Assembly: GCA_914767715.1 (NCBI GenBank)
Contig: OU612068.1
Location: forward strand, 9,920,001 to 9,984,000
Source of the DNA: Membranipora membranacea
Lineage: Eukaryota > Bryozoa > Gymnolaemata > Cheilostomatida > Membraniporidae
DNA length: 64,000 bases
Direction: 5' to 3'
Shown here: positions 49,601 through 62,852 of the stretch, piece by piece
How positions within the stretch are numbered: the first letter of the stretch is position 1
Layout of the letters: each line of letters opens with the position of its first letter
Translations under genes and position numbers: made by a program
The notes under the pieces: model-generated
Databases searched by the model: none
What the model was told of the DNA's origin: nothing
Seen by the model: the letters and a program-made list of their open reading frames with translations, nothing else

Positions 49601-50973
49601 ATGTGGGATGTCACTTCTGGACAGTGCTTATTCTCCCTGGTAAGTTTAACAGATGGAGTGCTGACATTCTTTAAATCCATTCTCCAACTGCCACCAAGAA
49701 ACAAATAGTTTTATTGCCCCATTTGAGCATTTTAAATTTGGGAGTTGTTTGTCCTTGAATCATGCAGTCATTCCCACTTATATTTGCTTTACCCAGGGTC
49801 TGAAAAAAGACCGTTGGTCAAATACCAAGTGAGATCGGATGCTGCTGCTGTTTGATCTACATTGAAATAAGACATAACTTTTTCTTACCTCTATGACAAA
49901 ATAAGACTATTAACCCTGTCAATAATGGGTGGGCGAATTGAACCAAATAGTGTGAAAATAGAGTTTTCCACAGCCTAAACAAGACATATTGATGCCTGTT
50001 TTTTGACTTGTTTGTAGGCAGGGCATGATAACTGGGTGAGAGGCATAGTGTTCCACCCAGGAGGGAAGTTCTTACTATCAGCTTCAGATGATAAGACCCT
50101 AAGAACGTGGGATATAGCTAATAAACGTAACTCAAAGACTATAGAAGCTCATGCCCATTTTGTAACGTCATTAGGTAAGTTGATGACAGAGTCGGGACAC
50201 AGCTAGTCCTGGACAGATTTTGGCTGCTTTAGAGCTTCAATTGAGCTATCTGGTTTTTTCACTGATAGTTTTGTTATATTCAATTTGTGTGCAATCAAAC
50301 ATCTGGGTTTTGACCGTAATATTGATCCTTGGCAATATAAACTGACATAAAAACGAATTTATCACTTGTTAGAACAAGCCAAGTCATACCACATATCAGA
50401 AACAAGAAAAGGAAACATTGGTAACCTGACACCGGTTAGCAAGTTCCATGTATAATAACTTCCCCCTCCTGGATTCAGTGTGTGTCCAGTTTGTCCTGGT
50501 TTTAGTTTGTCCTGGTTTTAGTTTGACCTGCTGCGTATAGATGACCTTTACCGCTGTGGGGATGCAGGTCTCTCTGCGTGCAGGCTGAGGTGTAACCCTT
50601 CATGTCACTTTTTGTTTGGTTATTATTAACATGATTATCGTTTCGTAGAAGATTGGTCCCATTATTCGTGCCGTGCCATCTCATCTAACAATAAGACAGG
50701 GCGTACAGTGCACCCTGAACTCTTCTAATTGTGAATGCAAATGAGGAGAGTCCCCTGTCGCTTTTATTTATAGGACAAACACCATCATTATATAAACTGT
50801 GCGGTGCTGTTATATTGATTGGCAGCAGTTATGCGCTGACACGGAGATCTCGTGATGTGTCAATCTTATCTCACCAATTTTTTCATTCTTACTTTACAGA
50901 TATGCATAGAAATGCACCTTATGTTATAACTGGAAGCGTGGATCAAACTATCAAAGTATGGGAGTGTCGCTGA
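41052..50973 (+). CDS. PAFAH1B1: LIS1 / PAFAH1B1, dynein regulator
   Basis: Cytoplasmic dimeric WD40 protein that binds dynein with NDEL1 and is also the regulatory subunit of PAF acetylhydrolase I. About 406 aa against 410 in vertebrates. Eleven coding exons: 41052-41083, 41514-41592, 42418-42492, 43431-43637, 45150-45246, 45598-45772, 46279-46375, 47676-47807, 49544-49639, 50018-50174, 50900-50973 (1221 nt). Starts [19 protein letters not shown] (LisH), then the coiled coil ([20 protein letters not shown]), the linker [20 protein letters not shown] and seven WD repeats, ending [11 protein letters not shown]. Intact. The start is fixed by the family-typical MVLS N-terminus. The acceptor of exon 4 (tactttgaag) has a poor final context but joins perfectly. 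Confidence 0.97.
45150..50973 (+). CDS. PAFAH1B1: LIS1 exons 5-11: WD repeats 2-7
   Basis: WD blocks visible in order: [133 protein letters not shown]. The WD5-WD6 loop ([20 protein letters not shown]) is slightly shorter than in vertebrate LIS1, where this loop is also variable. Confidence 0.96.
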
Positions 50974-53900
50974 GCTTCCCTCCCCACCACGCTAGCTGTC
51001 GACGACGCTCATACAAAGGACTCATAGTAAAATCTGCATAGTAAATTATAAACATCCTCGCACTCATGATAACGGCTGGACATCTGTAGATGCCTTTGTG
51101 AGGTCCCTGCGGTATTTAAAAGTAAATTCGTTGCTGGCACCGCTTTGTTGTTTACCATGCTGTTTGTTGACGGTCAGTTATTGTATTGGCTTCAGAAAGA
51201 CTCACTAGGACAGAAACCGACATTACTTCTGACATTGCTGAGCGATGTTGTCAAGAAAGAAATCACAGTTTCCCAAACTCGGCGTATAACAACTAGCGCA
51301 ATCAAAGTATTGATAAAATGTCAGTGTTAAATATATCTCTCAACACATGCTTTTATCATCATCATTGCCGAGCGCACATCAAAAAAACGCTGACAAAGAA
51401 GAATATCGTATCTGCAGGAAATGAGTATGGATTCTGGGTTGGGTCATTACATTTGAAGTCATGAAGTCTTGGTAGCATTAATAGCAGTGGCAACGACTCA
51501 ATAGAACATTATAAATATTATACGTTTTTAATTGGATATTTTCTGTCCTTTTGTTTTTAAATTGGTTTGGCTGAGAGTAGAAGAATGGATTTAAAGGATC
51601 TGGCGCCAAAGTACGCAACGCTATTGAATAGTCAGAATAGTAGAAATGATGTGTAAGTTTCATAGATTTTCTTAAGCTCTGTTGCAATTCTGGTGCAAGT
51701 TGCTGGGTCCCAAGATATTTTGCTATTGAACTGACGATAGAAGTTCTAAAATAGGCACACAACTCTTCCTTTAATGATAATGATTTTAATCATACAACAA
51801 TATTTTTTATTTCCATTGTGTTTAGCCAGTTCTAGGAATCGTCAACAGAATTAGAATATTTTTGTGCCAGCTAAGAATCGTGCTCAATGATGTGACGCTG
51901 CCCAACAATGACAACATTCTAAAGGGGTAACAAAATAGTCATTTCAAAATTTCAACCCACGCAAAGTTTTGAGAGCTGTTTGTCACTTTGAGTTCCGGCT
52001 TGTACAACAAAAAGTGAGCTACAGCTCCCAGTGCTTTGAGTGGATTGGACTCGTGACCACACATTTCTGGTAGAATCGAATATTTGTGTGATCATATATA
52101 GATATTGTTGTATACACACGATCACAGCTATTTTCCCTCATGCAACCACGACATCACTAAAACGTCAAAATGTATGTCATGAACATTCTTATAACCAACA
52201 GCTTTTGTCATACCCTTGTTTTATTATGTTCACAATTTATGCTTTTTTATTGGAATATAGACTGAATGAGTAAGAAATTGTCTCGTCTAGATTATAATAT
52301 GGACTCCAGAATTGTCCCTCAGTGCCTGCCATACTCCAGCAATAGCTGCTTCTTCGCCAAGTACTCAGATCTATAGAACATTGATCCCTCTGGACTGGAA
52401 ACATCAGTAATGACATAAATGAATGAGGACAAACCATGACTCGCTCAACTTTGTCTTACATCTTCACTATTATCATGTTTTGCAGATTTGAATAACAGCC
52501 TGGTATTTCCTGTTGATCTGCAAAACATATCTCTTGAAGCGTAATGTAATTATGGGGCAGCTGATATTTTTTGAGAATTGGTCACAACAGTGAAAATACA
52601 ACTACCTTAGGTTTGTGTTCCATGTGGCAGAAGTTGGTGGGGCGTCACTAACCACCCGCTCACACTGCGAGCTTCTGGGCACTGATTTGTTACAATAAGA
52701 ACATCTTGAGCATGCACATATAAAGTATTATTGTAATTATCAACGAATTGTTTGATGTGCAGGGCGGTGTACTTATTATATATGCTGCTGCAATGGAGGA
52801 CTAACCCCTCTAAACCACTCATGCTATACTTGAGTGCTTGCGCTGAGTTTCTCGAGTGTTATTCAGAGTCCACTGAGCTTATATTATACTGCTGATTGGC
52901 CAGGTCAGCCTTCTCTTTAAATCCAGCAGCACCCCAACAAGCTTATGGCACTCGTTATTAATTGTGTAGATGATTACTCCGGTAAATGCATTATTATTAT
53001 AATCGCTCAGATGCCGATATCTTTACTCTTGGTGATTCACATGGAGTATGTCATGCTTAAGCATGACCAATCTCATATGACAGCCAACAAGCACTTAATG
53101 ACCTAGTACTATCACCTTTCCCCTTAAGGCCCGTAGCTTGTTGATGAGCCAATCTTATTCATTTGTCTTGTGTCATCATCAGCAATTGCACGAGAGACTT
53201 TTGTTTGTTTCTGAAAAATGGTATTGGTCATGAAATGAAGATTCCTGGAAAAAAACTGAAATTTTTTATTATTACATGAATATAATGAAATAATATGTTT
53301 ATATTTACTTTTTTCAACGCACAACTTTGATTTACAAATAACATGATATGTTTTTAGCCTTAACAACAGCCCGGCCCTCAACTGTAATTTTCTGCCACCA
53401 TTGGCCATACAGCTATTAGGACTACATGAAAACAGGATGGTAAGGCATTTCTGGTTGCATAGAAGGTTTGAATGTCAATTTGAAAAGCATAATAAAGTTG
53501 TCTATGCCTTTATGTTAATTAATCAACTTAATTTCTTTAACAAATATAGCTATCAATATAAAGCGATTAGAGGATCTAGTGTAATGCAACCAGAGACTAT
53601 AGATATGGTCTCTGATGCAACTATTTATCGCTAATTTTTTGAAAATTCAGATGAACTTGATCAAAATGAGAAATACTCGCACATGATTGGCTGATTTGGT
53701 GGTCAATAATTTATCAATACAAGTCTGACTTCTGCGTGCGGCAGCATCATAATTAAACAACCGATGAGGAACCAACATTAACTAGTAAATAGACCCAATT
53801 CATAAAACCAGTCTTGGCATAATTTCGCTTGTGGCATCATGTGCAATTACAGCATCTCCTGCTAAACAGGGTTAAATATTATTAGTGAACACCTCCTGAA

Positions 53901-55474
53901 TTAAAAGTAGCTGTGGGGTGACGGATTATCAAAACTTAACACTGCACCACAAATATCAAGAGGAAAACTTTAAATTTCTAATCTAGCCAAGGTGAGTACA
54001 GATAAAAATGTACACATTGTTCCAGATGCTCGCCGCTATGCTAGACAGATAACCCCATGCCAGAGCTGAGATGAGAAAGCATGCCAGACAAGGTTTCTTG
54101 AGGGGTAAAAACAATCCTTTGTTATTGTATTGCATGTGGGACCCACCGGATGGTTTCAGTCAAACACCGTTCAGAGTAAAGTAAGGCATTGTATGTAAGT
54201 GTGTGTCTAGTTTTCAGTAGAGAAAAATTGTGGCGACACCAATTAATTCACAGAGATTACGTGGCAAAACCTAGTTCTGTGACTTAATAGTGAGCCTGGC
54301 TATCTCCTTTTTCCGGCCAGGGAGGTTTTCAACGCTAATAGGAATGTAGTAAGTTTATCAAAGAATTAAAAAATTACCTGCAAATTTTCGTAGCTGGAAC
54401 TGAGAAAATCTAATATATAAATCTGGTGATGCAGAGAACTCCTCAGGTCACAACTCTCCTAACGGTATTATTAACTTTACACAAGGGCATCAGTCTGTTA
54501 CTGGCAACAGAATAGTGTGAATAATTTTGCGAAGAGAACTTGCTCAGTGCATTGGCCACAGAAATAACTCAGTACAGCTACAGCCGGTATCAGCAGCATT
54601 TGATTTAATTGCGCTGGCCTGAAAACTTAAACTGCATATATACAAGACAAGCGTTTTACTAGAATGCCCAAACAGTGAGCAAATAAGAAAGGGTTCGTGT
54701 TTTGAGTTCTCATGATTTTGAGGAAATTCACATTTTTATTGTAAACTTCACAAAATACAGACTCCATAAAGCCTGGACGAGTGCTGAGCCTCCACGGTAA
54801 AGGACCCAATCATAGCAGCATTGTATGAATTCAGTTGTATAACTATCAGCTATGCCAGATACTTCACAATTTCTTTTCTCATTTTACAATAAAACTAGAT
54901 TTAATGCCAGTTGAGGAATTACAATCTTAGTAATGAATAATATTGATGCACCAAGGCTGTTTGATTAACAGCCAGTTTGCTCGAAGGCAAGTTAGCAAAT
55001 CGACAAGACGTTATTGGATTTTTGCTAAATTGAGTAATATTTGAAAGCTGTTTCCACGTTTGTAGTTAATATCTTCTGACTTTTTGCACTTGTCGGTCAA
55101 TCACATATTAAACTCAAAGAAACCTCACCAATATACCAGCGGTTATTTCCCTCCGAAGATGATTTGGCTAATAGCCCAGTTTCAGACTTGTGTGCATGAT
55201 ATTTAGTTAAAGTTCAGAGCCGTTTTTGTTCAGCTAGCAAGTCGATCTGTAGGATTAATGGCATCAGCGGTAACTTACAAGTTATCTAAGCTGATTGACA
55301 GTGAGTTTGTTGAACTTGAATCTGTTAATTTGCATTACAGATCTGAAGATAAGGCAGAAGCTACAACTGAAGCAACTTGCATCCTGATGAGAAAGATTGA
55401 GCAGATAGTGCTACTGTTTACGACTGGAGCTCAAACTCATCTGTTTATGCATTATCCACTACCCAAGCAAAGAT
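50974..55474. other. Intergenic region LIS1 to GPCR
   Basis: 4.5 kb with no frame that I can support as coding. The small frames at 51478-51762, 52237-52437 and 53124-53408 lack domains and splice partners. It should contain the LIS1 3' UTR and the GPCR promoter and leader. Confidence 0.5.
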
Positions 55475-56809
55475 ATGGAAACTCGGGAGCAGCTTAATAA
55501 TGAAATTATCACATACAAGATAAATTTTACCACTGCCTCGGCAACGACAGTTCCTGCATCGATATGGGATGGAGTAGAGTTGTCCCATGCCATTCCTATA
55601 GGAATTGTGCTCTCATGTATGATTTTGGCAACGGCTATCGGGAATATTCTAGTTGTGACTGCTGTAATACGTGATAAAAAGTTACACTCGCTGTCAAATC
55701 GCTTAGTCGCCTCCCTTGCTATCACAGATCTGCTTGTCTCCCTCCTGGTGCTTCCGCTCGCTGCCTCCTCCCTGATAGTTAGGAAATGGCCGTTTGGTCC
55801 CGTCTTGTGTGACTTCTTCATTACTATGGATGTACTCCTCTGTACAAACAGTATCCTACATCTGGTAGCCATAGCTGTGGACAGGTACTGGATGGTAACT
55901 GACATCTCTTATGGCAAAGGGAATAAAAAATATCGATATTTTTTCCCTGTCATGGTCCTTGCCTCATGGATTTTGTCTGCCGCTGTTTGTGTTCCACCAT
56001 TCTTTGGCTTCGGTAAGAATTCTGCAGAAGTCCAGATTGATCGGGAAGCTTGCCTCATAAGTCAAAACAAAGGATACACTATATATTCAACAACAACAGC
56101 TTTTTATTTACCGTCTGCTGTGATCATCATAATCTATATTAAAATATTTTTTGAGATTCGAGCGCGAGTCCATAAAACTCGATTCCGTAAGGCAACCACT
56201 GCTCCAGTAATGACTACAACTACAGGAGTAACAGAGCAGGATTTTGAGTCAAAGCCCCCGTATGAGTCATCACCTCTAACAGGTAAACAGGACAAAACTT
56301 CCTACACTAATAGCTCAAGTCCTGAAGAACAGGAGGCAGCAACTCCTGAGCTCCTGACAGAGACGAGCTCGTCCAGTAACACGTGCCAGGAGGTGATGTC
56401 GGTCGAGTCAGAAGTAAAATTCACCGAGAAAAAATCAACACTAGGCTTCTTCAAACACCAGAAAATACAGACTTTTCTAAGAGGTGTGTCTGCAAGAAGC
56501 TCTAAAGCTGACAGGGCTTTTAAACGACCGAGCATGGTTGCACGGAAGAAGAAAGCTCAAAAGCGGGAGCGTAAAGCGCTACGAACATTGCTTATCATAA
56601 CAGGAATCTTTATCTCCTGCTGGCTACCATTCTTCATATTTGCTTTGGCCATGCCATTCTGCGGAGAATGGTGCCACATAAACTTTCCTCCGTTCGTCGG
56701 AGACATAGTTACCTGGCTCGGATATTCAAACAGTATGTTAAACCCGATAATTTATACAATTTTTAGTCCAGATTTTAGAACTGCATTCAAGAAAATCTTA
56801 ACCTGTTAG
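55475..56809 (+). CDS. Serotonin 5-HT1-like receptor (class A GPCR), intronless
   Basis: Single-exon 444-aa biogenic-amine receptor of the plasma membrane. N-glycosylation candidate N17FT. TM1 has GN at 56-57; TM2 D85; disulfide Cys pair C112/C193; amine-binding Asp D119 (3.32); DRY 136-138. TM5 has YTIYSTTTAFYLP with S205/T206. There is a long intracellular loop 3 (about 228-365, Ser/Thr/Glu-rich then very basic). TM6 is SCWLPFF (W383, F386, F387). TM7 is WLGYSNSMLNPIIY, and the short C-tail FRTAFKKILTC ends in a putative palmitoylation Cys. Long ICL3 with a short tail and the WLGYSNS TM7 match 5-HT1 (Gi/o-coupled) receptors best. Octopamine/tyramine or dopamine type is less likely. The assignment is from motifs only. 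Confidence 0.9.
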   Translation: METREQLNNEIITYKINFTTASATTVPASIWDGVELSHAIPIGIVLSCMILATAIGNILVVTAVIRDKKLHSLSNRLVASLAITDLLVSLLVLPLAASSLIVRKWPFGPVLCDFFITMDVLLCTNSILHLVAIAVDRYWMVTDISYGKGNKKYRYFFPVMVLASWILSAAVCVPPFFGFGKNSAEVQIDREACLISQNKGYTIYSTTTAFYLPSAVIIIIYIKIFFEIRARVHKTRFRKATTAPVMTTTTGVTEQDFESKPPYESSPLTGKQDKTSYTNSSSPEEQEAATPELLTETSSSSNTCQEVMSVESEVKFTEKKSTLGFFKHQKIQTFLRGVSARSSKADRAFKRPSMVARKKKAQKRERKALRTLLIITGIFISCWLPFFIFALAMPFCGEWCHINFPPFVGDIVTWLGYSNSMLNPIIYTIFSPDFRTAFKKILTC

Positions 56810-56876
56810 CTCTATTCTAGCAAGTCTGAAATCAATCAAGCTTTTTTCTTTTTAATTGAGTTGAACATTCTGTATA

Positions 56877-56882
56877 AATAAA
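56877..56882 (+). other. poly(A) signal candidate for the GPCR gene
   Basis: AATAAA 68 bp after the stop codon. Confidence 0.55.
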
Positions 56883-57721
56883 CTTTATACATAATCATAA
56901 TATTACTGTGGTCGGTGCCCTTGTATTGAGACTGGTAATAGTAATGATGTATTACACAAAGGAAAGTAAAGTACATCATTCATGGAAGATTTTCACCCAA
57001 CAGATCTAACAAAGTTTGCAAATTGTTCTTTTCGAGTAATGATGACCAGCACACCATACTGTAGCTTGGAGTCAGAAGTTGCAGTTTGGGAATTATAGTG
57101 TCGCTGTGTCTAGCATTATGCACTTTAGCTTAAATGCAGGCACCTCTGCAGGTTGAGTGTAATTGAATTGTAGAATCACAGTTATTCAGACCAGAGCTAG
57201 AAGAGTACATATTATATTGCTAAATTTGAAGTCATTAGTGTCGCATTGAGAGGGATTTGAATTTATGTGTGATTATGCAGTATAGTACATTACATGAAAA
57301 CTATCTTAATCAAATTCACGATTGCTATGACATGAATTTTGCTATATTTAGCTATATATACAACACACCGCTGGGAGTTTAGTCTGTGGTATCTCCAGTC
57401 TTACAAGGACATGCACAATGACGCATTGTTTTTTGTTTCATTGCAACATTTTTACACTATTTGAACAAAAAAGATAACAGATCCACCGTTTTTGAAGCAA
57501 TTTTGAAGTTATACAAACTCTATTAATTGCCTGTAAATAAAATAAAGGTGGGCACATTGTTTAAAATGACGTCATTCATTCATTCAACTGCCTGTATGTA
57601 GGCGGGTCTCACAACATGAATAAATCATGGCTGATGTATTAAGACTGCAAGTGTCAAACACTAGAACCCTGACCGATAAATAAAAAGTAAAATAAATACA
57701 AAAGTTGCAAACATTGAAACA

Positions 57722-57945
57722 CTGACCGATAAACGTAGCTCAGTTGGTTGGAGTGCCTGACCTTGTACACACATGTGTTGGATATTCTGGGTTAGGGTCC
57801 CGCTGTAGTCTACTGACTACTGGGCACTGTGCCCAAGGTGTGCTCCAACCTGCCTACAAGCTAAGAGCAACTTGGCCCTGAATATGGCTCTGTTTCTCAG
57901 ACTTCGAACAGAGACGAAAACTTTAACCAACATAATAAACTTAGC
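57722..57945 (+). repeat. tRNA-derived SINE
   Basis: An RNA polymerase III A-box TAGCTCAGTTGG (57736-57747, perfect consensus) and a B-box-like GGTTAGGGTCCC (57790-57801) are spaced as in a tRNA. They are followed by a non-tRNA body containing ACTTGGCCCTGAATATGGC, TTTCTCAG and CAGAGACGAAAACT. That body matches fragments at 32228-32320 and 61232-61334. The tRNA part is too degenerate to be a working tRNA gene. Confidence 0.7.
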
Positions 57946-60122
57946 AAACCAACACCAGCAATTGATACACAGATGACTTATAACGATTCAACTGCTTTCA
58001 TCCCTAATTTTTGTGAATTACTTGGTTACGCATGCAGGCAACAGGACCTGGTTTTTTCACAGATAGTTTAGCAGGGTGATATTGGTAGCACTCTGCGTGC
58101 ATCAATATCACCCAAGTATTTTCCGACAACACAGGTTGTTTTTCTGGGTTAATCACCATAACGAGATTAATCTGTTTCCCATCCTCTAGGGACGAGAGGT
58201 CTGAATATAAAACTACTGAGAAAAAATACTGATGATATCGATTCATATCCTTAGGGATAATTTGGGCTGTATAAGATTGTGTAAGATGGCGGAACTTATA
58301 CAAAGCCAAATCTCCTGGGTACATCTTCCTTTTTGTTACATTTTTTGTTGCCAGGTTGCTTCATCTTTCGACTTTCTTAGCGGTAGTGTCTAGCTTTATT
58401 GTCGACTAACCATTTGTCTTTCCTGTGCTATATAACTCTCTTTAGCTTTACTGAGATAAAAATGCAAAATTAGAAATGCCTAGCCTTGGTTTTTGACACG
58501 GATATGCGAGTGCAGAATTATAGGACACCTGTTCTGCAGCGAAAAAAAATACTGGCCTATTTTCTCAGATACATCCTACATGTTAGTTTCAGTAGATTTG
58601 GTTTGTCAATAAACTCAGCATTGCTGCTTGAAACATCAATTTGGATATATATTCCGCACGTAAGCACAAAGCACATTGGTAATGTTATTCATCCTTGTCA
58701 GACATCTAGATTGAAGAAACTTTTTTAAAGCAATGCTTGCATCAGCACTTAGAATGATGAATGTGCGCATCACAATAATATAAGTCAGATGCATAAAAAT
58801 ATCCTTTTTAAGTTCAAACCCAATAACAAAGTTGCAATTTTGGATAAATACATAATGCTTGATGTTTCACAAGGCACTAATCGGTCAGGTTCACTGGTTT
58901 TCATCCATTAAAAACCCAATATGTCAGCATTAAAACTCAAGATCCAAGCCAAAAGTCAAGAGATATCTTAGCAGTATCTATTGAAAACTGTTACTTAATT
59001 TCCTGTTTACCATTAAAATTCCCACCTTTTTCCTTTCAGACAAATCGGTGTGCAGGCCAGGATATAAGCCATGACTTTCAGTAATGTTGTGGCATAATAT
59101 TTATCACTGCTCGACCAGAGTGTCCCACTTACAAAACTTGTTATTGTTGTAAAAACAGTTAGAAACATAAAAGAATATACAGGATTTATCCTCTTTTGCT
59201 GCGGAAGAGCACAACTTGACCTTACAACCATAATCCATCAGAGTGTCTCCAAAACTCCCAATACAAGTCGTATTCAAGTCAGTTTTAAGTCTTAAACTGT
59301 TAACAAACTTAATATTGGTAGTAAAATAAAAAAATTTTCTACTAAATGCTCCTCATCAAATAACAAAACTCAATTTGAGAACGTCATGCACATCACGGCC
59401 TGAGGGTAAAACATCAGCATTGATTCTAAAAAAACAGATCCCTCATAAATAATTTCAACAGTGGAGATGAAAAATATTTTTGTTTATTAAATTTATATCA
59501 TATCACATACAAAACAACATACATAGGCCTAATGGCATTCATTCACTCAACTCAAACATAGAAATATCAGCACCAAAGTGTATAACATTAATAATAAATA
59601 AGCAGCGAATTTGCCTCCCACACAGCAGTTGATATGCTATAGAAATATCAGATGTCTGTAAACAAAATCAGCAGTTACTTGTACTATAAATATCATCATG
59701 GTTAATAATAAACATCTAAAACTAAAAGAGATTCTAAATATTATACATACAAAATAGAGATACACGTCCAAACAACAAATCTGATAACTTTTATATCATA
59801 TGGATTATATATGTCATGTATTACATTACATGAATATAAGTTATTAGAGTTGATACCGCTAAAGTAGTGACATTTCTTCCAACATTAGTTTCAACGAGAT
59901 CATAAGAACTAATGATTTGCAAAGAGCCTTCCTTTGGTTAGAGCCAACTAAAACACCACATATAAAATTATCAATAACATACATGAATGGGACACACAAA
60001 TTTAATTAATGCATAAAAATCAACCTATCAATTTTTGCTTAACCAGTTCAGAAATAAGATTTGTATAGTAGGAATTACAAAGGAATACACAATACGGGGT
60101 GAATTAGAGAAATACACAAAGT

Positions 60123-62852
60123 TTAAGCCGATTTGATGATCCGATTGAGCTGGACGGCGCTGTGCTGATTAGGCTGAGGAGTGGACGGTCGACTTCTGGG
60201 ACGGAGATTGTATCTTGGTTCTGGCTGCAGAATAAAAATATGTGTTTTAGAATGGGTAACTAAATATGTTTTGACGAATCCAAGTTCTGAACAAAACCAA
60301 TGAAATAAGTTTTCTATCAACTTCGTGGTATTAACTTGTGTGTGACCCCTTCAGTTATTACAACTATACAAAAACCTAGCCTGTCTAAACAAGCTTGTTA
60401 AGGCAGGCTAGGTTTTTGTATAACAAAAACCCTTGTCCAACAAAACAAAATAAGCAAACCGGATTATGATGCACACTGAACAACCAAATTATTTCTGATT
60501 GTCATAACTTTCAAAGTGATTGTGACAGAATCAAGTTTTTGGTATCATTCTAGAGTTCTCGGTCTAATTTAGAAAACTGATATAAGGTTGATTAACAGCA
60601 TGTGACCCAGTTTCAACTGAATTCAAAGTTGAGATGAGAAGGTACTAAAAAGGTTCTATTGCATATATACTATCATGAAAATAGTATACCTTTTAGTATC
60701 TTTTCATCTCAACTTTGAGTGAAAACCAGTTGAAACTGGGTCACAAACTGTCAGTGAACCTTATGGCAGTTTTCTAAATCAGAGCAAGAACTCTAGAATG
60801 ATACCAAAAAACCTTTTTCTGTCACAATCACTTTAACAGCATAACACCAGGTTACATCGCTCTGCCCCTACCATAACACAAAGTCAATCCCAGTCCCAAC
60901 ATACAGAATTTAATTATATATCAGTTTTATTTGCTGATCAAGTCATAAATGACACATAAGACCATGCATAAAACCATATCGTAATGCACCAGGTAAATTT
61001 GTTAAAAACATTGTTAGTACACGATATAATATAGTATATCACTTACGGAATCTGATCGGAGGGTAATCTTTTTAAGTAAACTCTCTCGGAGGCTAACAGG
61101 TTTCTTGAGAGGCAGAGTTACGGGTGTCGACTTGATGTATTCTATCTCCGATATTGAGATCTCAGATGGCTGAGTAGAGAGGGACAAACTCTCACTGAAA
61201 ATAAAAATAAAGCTGCGAGAACAGGCCATAGCTTAATGTGGGTTAGAATAGCATGTTCTTTTTTTCCGTCCGAAGACTGAGAAATAGCTGAAAAATGCCT
61301 TTAGGGGGTGGCCGCCTTAATCGGCACCAAGTCGCTAACATACATGGATAAAAATGTTACATTGTCAGCAGATATTATGATTGAATTTTTATTTGACTGT
61401 TTTTTCATCTCTCTAACAGTAAACACCTGGTTAGACTTAAGTAAGACACTTTGGATCATAATTATGAATCTTTCCTAAACTGAAACTTAGTTCATTCTAT
61501 CACAAGTTGAAGTTAAGAATGCATTCACAATTCAAAGTGAAAGTTTCCGTTAAATAAAATAACTGAAATAGGTCAGGAGGAAATCCAATGAGAAAGTGTA
61601 GGTGAATGAGCTAGCCTTAGTTTCAACTTTTTTTAATGGTGGGGAAGGGGTGGGTAAGGAAAGTACCTGGAGAGACTAGAACTTGAGGAGTTGAAGCTGA
61701 GGTTACAATCATACTCTGTATCATCACTATCACCATCTTCATCAGTGTTATGCACAGCAGCAGCGCTCTGTGTCTGTATACCAGTGGTGTTATCAGGTTC
61801 TACAGCCTCAACTGAGCCATTACTGCTTAAATCTACAAAATTACTGATCGATAAACATAACATGTAGTAAAGGTACCCTGAATGTGCCCAATTTTCACTG
61901 GTATCACAATTAAAGTAGCTTAAATTACATTCAATATTTATATATGAGATATTCGAAGTTGAAAAAAAGAGAAGATATCGGTCAAAATTCCATTTCATGG
62001 ATACAATTGTTTTTAGCCCTATTGCTAGGTCATATTTTTCCACCTGTTTAAACTCATTGAGTCAAAACATCAACAGATTTATCAATAAAACCAAGGTATA
62101 TTAGGGACATGATATGTCATAAGCACTACATGCAGAGCACGCTATGAGAAAGACCTTTAGTAGCACAGATAAACTTTGGTACACTGTGTGTGGGTTAGTT
62201 TTCTTTGAGAAGTTATATTGAATATAAACAAAAGATATGATGTAGGCCTATATACTACGAAGTCATTGCAATATTCTTAGAAAATTTTCTAGGACAAAAC
62301 TTATTTTTGTAATACTAGCTCAAGGCATCCCATTTATAATACTTCAACTCCCTCCCTCGCACGGTGATAGCCACAGGGTAAAAGTACATTTCCATAGTAA
62401 AAAAAACCACATGTATTGAGTTGAGTGGCATTCTCACAGGAATATATTTTACCTCTTCATAGCTTTTTATCCCATCGCCCTAAGACAATCAAAGGGGAAA
62501 GATATCTATGAAGAGGTAAAAGTTCATTTCGCGAACACATCGTTTCTATTTATACATGTATCAGTATTATACACTCACTGAATACTTGTTACAATATATA
62601 AGCGGAAGAGTACTCATGAAACAATCTGATGTGTTCACTCTGCAGTCTCAGTTAAAACAATATTATATATATATTTATATTATATATATATATATTTAAA
62701 GGCGATTGTATCATGGGGCTAAACAGGTATAGCATATATAAAAATTAAAATAAACTCACCAGTTACTTTGATAGGAGAGCTATATTGTAGGAGAACTTTA
62801 CCAGCGATAGCTATAGAATCTGCATCCAAGTGAGATACACTATCCCCTGAAC
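60123..62852 (-). CDS. Cytoplasmic or nucleoplasmic tail exons of the minus-strand gene
   Basis: Exons 62760-62852, 61667-61832, 61047-61194, 60123-60224. Likely unstructured, rich in Ser/Thr-Pro and acidic residues with many candidate phosphorylation sites. Terminal exon is 33 codons plus TAA after acceptor TTATTCTGCAG. Confidence 0.78.

Larger units (their letters stand above)
56810..60122. other. Convergent intergenic region (GPCR and minus-strand membrane-protein gene)
   Basis: Contains the GPCR poly(A) signal and a tRNA-headed SINE at about 57722-57945. A TTTATT at 59483-59488 could be the minus-strand gene's poly(A) signal. No further gene is supported. The frame at 58004-58324 on the minus strand has no recognisable features. 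Confidence 0.5.

Noticed and set aside
51478-53408. Small minus-strand frames between LIS1 and the GPCR
   Set aside because: Length expected by chance in AT-rich intergenic DNA, without domain or splice support.
57736-57801. Functional tRNA gene
   Set aside because: The A-box is perfect, but the B-box is degenerate and no cloverleaf with acceptor stem can be formed. A SINE head fits better.
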